Below, piece after piece: positions 14,401-15,603 of a stretch of 15,603 bases of DNA. The DNA is from DALYLB01 sp046154695 (lineage in GTDB: Bacteria; Acidobacteriota; Blastocatellia; RBC074), in contig JBJXFI010000208.1 in the NCBI GenBank assembly GCA_046154695.1, forward strand, positions 1 through 15,603. Reading direction: 5' to 3'. How positions within the stretch are numbered: position 1 is the stretch's first letter; each line of letters starts with the position of its first letter. The translations under genes and the position numbers were made by a program. Under the pieces are notes generated by a model. That model ran no database searches. It saw nothing but the letters and a program-made list of their open reading frames with translations, and was not told the DNA's origin.

Positions 14401-15603
14401 TCACTTCGATCACCCAACCCGGCGTGGTGACGATCGATTTCGGATACGACACGGCGGGGCGGCTCGACTCGCGCACAATCGCGAGCGGCATATATGTCTA
14501 CAGCTACAGCGGGACAACGGGCCGGTTGACCGGCATCACCGCGCCCAACGGGCCCGGTCTCGCGCTCGCCTATAACGGCCCGCTCCCGCTCAGCCAGACC
14601 TGGAGCGGCCCCATCACCGGCAGCGTCAGCCAGACCTACAACAGCTTCTTCCTGCTCGCTTCGCAGAGCGTCAATGGCGCGAACACGATCAATTACGCCT
14701 ACGACAACGACAATCTGCTGACCGTGGCGGGAGCCCTCGCGATCTCGCGCAGCGCCGTGAACGGCCTCGTCTCCGGGACGACCCTCGGAGGCATCAGCGA
14801 CACGAGAGGTTACAATGGCTTCGGGGAGCTGACCAGCCACAACGCCTCGTTCGGCGCCTCGCCGCTCTATTCGTTCAGTCTCACGCGCGACAAGCTCGGC
14901 CGCGTCACCCAACGAGTCGAGACCATCGGCGGCGGCTCCACAACCAACGATTACATCTATGACCTCGCGGGGCGATTGCAGGAAGTGAAGCTCAACAGCG
15001 TGACGGTCCGCACCTATGGCTACGACAGCAACAGCAATCGCGCGAGCTTCAATGGCGCCGCAACGGGGACGTTTGATGCCCAGGATCGGATGACGGGCTA
15101 TGGCGCGGCGACCTATACATACACCCCCAACGGCGAGCTGCTCGCGAAGACCGCGGCCGCTTTGACGACGGCCTACGACTACGACGCGCTCGGCAATCTG
15201 CGAAGCGTGACGCTGCCGGACGCCACACAGATCGAATACGTGATCGACGGGCGGGATCGCCGCGTCGGGAAGAAGGTCAATGGGGCGCTCGCGCAGGGAT
15301 GGCTCTATCAGGACCACCTCGAACCGGTGGCGGAACTCGACGGAGCCAACGCACTCGTCAGCCGCTTCGTTTACGGCACGCGCCCGCACACGCCCGATTA
15401 CGTGATCCGGGGCGGCGCGACCTATCGCATTCTCACGGATCATCTGGGCAGCGTGCGGCTGGTCGTGGACACTGCGACCGGCGCAATCGCGCAGCGAATC
15501 GATTACGACGAATTCGGCGTCGTGCTGCTTGATACCAACCCCGGCTTCCAGCCGTTTGGCTTCGCGGGCGGCCTGTATGACGCCCACACGAAGCTGACCC
15601 GCT
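11430..15603 (+). CDS. C-terminal part of the RHS protein: NHL propeller, YD repeats, RHS core (partial, runs off the edge)
   Basis: The frame of the upstream part continues directly after TGA 11427-11429, with 1,391 codons and no further stop to the window end. First come a short Cys-containing linker (VDDDCQGAGC) and a beta-rich segment (SLKRIDLTVSVAGR, TTFLWDGVDAYGRVMQ, 11606-11740). Six NHL blades follow (12021-13079), then YD repeats from about 13200 (FGYDGAGRL, FTYDALGRL, YSYDARGRL, FTYDAAGRA, FGYDTAGRL, YIYDLAGRL, YDYDALGNL). The end is the RHS-associated core: DHLGSVRLVVDTATG (from 15438) and GFQPFGFAGGLYD, where the sequence stops. In the family, YD repeats form a shell around a C-terminal toxin or effector, which is out of view here. 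GTG 11430 directly abuts the TGA and could allow reinitiation, but no Shine-Dalgarno or signal peptide is visible, so this half alone would probably not be exported. The alternatives are read-through, nonsense mutation or sequence error. Confidence 0.85.
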   Translation, partial: MDDDCQGAGCVIQYGNQALGEEIRITGTPWFLRYSSERQRGRASNRSLRLALSGATIPASLKRIDLTVSVAGRVFEQSFPAQPNQATTFLWDGVDAYGRVMQARQLATVNIGYTYDGSYQAASRFGYNGNGTPITGNMTRQEITLSRVHRAYVGNFDDHMLGTGGWAFDKHHFYDPIERVLYEGNGARRSVDTINATITTVAGNGFGGYTGDGVPAAGTPFFFPFGAVLAPNGELTVADSNNRRIRKVGLNGIVTTIAGTGASCTSTLPCGDGGQAVAAQLNFPSSVAFGPDGSLYIYDAAAARIRKVAPNGVITTVTGNGQSCADPTSGCGDGGPATQAQLSFTPNLCCSPNNTVAADGTLYLTDSGNRRVRRVGPDGIITSIAGNGRNAAMGGCTVVGGSPVLATSACLGEPFGLTATEDGSVYFTDIILHQIFRVTADGFIRVVAGDGVCGNTGDGGPATGARLCRPEGITHGPDGTLYFSDWTNARIRRIDPVGVITNYAATGALGFGGDGGPAAAAQIRQSIGVSLGSDGALYIGDANNHRIRKAFPPLPGFDNSEIAVPSRDGNEVFKFNSAGRHLQTINALTNTVKHTFGYDGAGRLITVTDGDNNVTTIQRNGAGAPTGVLSPYNQLTTFTLDANGYLAAITNPAGEKNQFTYTAEGLMTIKRDPRDNQTAFTYDALGRLTRDDDAAAGFQTLARTEAGLNYTVTRNTALGRTLSFQVQQLPIGDRQRIATLNNGLQQVLLERQNGTKTETSPDGTVSNATLGPDPRWRMQAPLTTSSTVNLPGGLSRASAFSRIVNLVSGDPLNLVSINDSETVNGRTYTNNYTASTRTFLRATPLNRTATMTIDGQGRTTAEQFFNFNPSTYSYDARGRLATVTHGAGMEARASIFAYNTGGFLSSITDALSRVTMFTYDAAGRATQQTLPDARVIGYGHDAGGNRTSVTPPGRPAHTFSYNAIDLMTAYTPPVVAGTGPTGYAYNLDHQLTSITQPGVVTIDFGYDTAGRLDSRTIASGIYVYSYSGTTGRLTGITAPNGPGLALAYNGPLPLSQTWSGPITGSVSQTYNSFFLLASQSVNGANTINYAYDNDNLLTVAGALAISRSAVNGLVSGTTLGGISDTRGYNGFGELTSHNASFGASPLYSFSLTRDKLGRVTQRVETIGGGSTTNDYIYDLAGRLQEVKLNSVTVRTYGYDSNSNRASFNGAATGTFDAQDRMTGYGAATYTYTPNGELLAKTAAALTTAYDYDALGNLRSVTLPDATQIEYVIDGRDRRVGKKVNGALAQGWLYQDHLEPVAELDGANALVSRFVYGTRPHTPDYVIRGGATYRILTDHLGSVRLVVDTATGAIAQRIDYDEFGVVLLDTNPGFQPFGFAGGLYDAHTKLTR
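12021..13079 (+). repeat. Six NHL repeats (predicted six-bladed beta-propeller)
   Basis: Six blades begin near 12021, 12186, 12366, 12567, 12756 and 12924. Most carry the pattern ITT(V/I)AG(N/T)G, (G)DGG-ATxAQL, PDG(S/T)LY(V/I)xD and (N/A)RIR(K/R)V, and several have a Cys pair before GDGG. Blade 3 contains an extra CCSPNN insertion. Six blades would close a propeller. NHL propellers often act as binding platforms, and in teneurins the NHL domain sits on the YD shell and takes part in partner binding. Confidence 0.85.

Noticed and set aside
13947..15587. 546-codon open frame on the minus strand
   Set aside because: It is antisense to a clear YD/RHS frame. Its translation is Arg/Asp/Val-rich without domain features, as expected for a shadow in GC-rich code.

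Overview
The window looks like a chromosomal segment of a high-GC, Gram-negative, probably heterotrophic bacterium, most likely an Acidobacteriota member (Solibacteres/Bryobacterales or Blastocatellia type). This rests on an Oar-like TonB receptor with an N-terminal carboxypeptidase-regulatory domain, a giant BACON/PKD/NHL/YD/RHS surface protein, and short palindromic repeats in the gaps between genes. The assignment is inference; there is no rRNA or marker gene here. All genes are on the plus strand.

Layout. 1-308 is a leader with a good sigma-70-type promoter and a small hairpin; the first 13 bases are a pure C run, possibly a contig-edge artefact. 309-3773 encodes the Oar-like TonB-dependent receptor. 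3774-3982 holds a long perfect palindrome built of a 9-bp repeat. 3983-5017 encodes a secreted alpha/beta hydrolase and 5083-6438 an AtoE-type short-chain fatty acid transporter, probably one transcription unit; both use TTG starts in my reading. 6439-6768 is mostly a 210-bp MITE/REP-like element with terminal inverted repeats. 6769-7980 encodes a stand-alone LOR/SDH-domain protein of the alternative ornithine cyclodeaminase type. 7981-8216 contains two strong hairpins, the second a 13-bp perfect palindrome followed by T5 just upstream of the next gene.

8217 to the right edge is one continuous reading frame for a giant secreted protein of more than 2,460 codons, interrupted once by an in-frame TGA at 11427-11429. 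Domain order: signal peptide, BACON, three about 130-residue RLL(D/E)TR modules, two PKD/REJ-like domains, a transthyretin-like (carboxypeptidase-regulatory) domain, a plug-like segment, [TGA], a second beta-rich segment, six NHL blades, YD repeats, and the start of the RHS-associated core, where the window ends. The order TTR-like, plug, NHL, YD barrel is that of the extracellular part of animal teneurins.

Functionally, the left half suggests outer-membrane uptake, extracytoplasmic hydrolysis and short-chain acid uptake, plus amino-acid (ornithine/proline) metabolism. The right half is a cell-surface or toxin-delivery protein whose variable C-terminal end lies outside the window. The most notable points are the in-frame UGA, the teneurin-like domain order, the terminator-like palindrome in the RHS leader, and a palindrome in every gap of more than 100 bases between genes.
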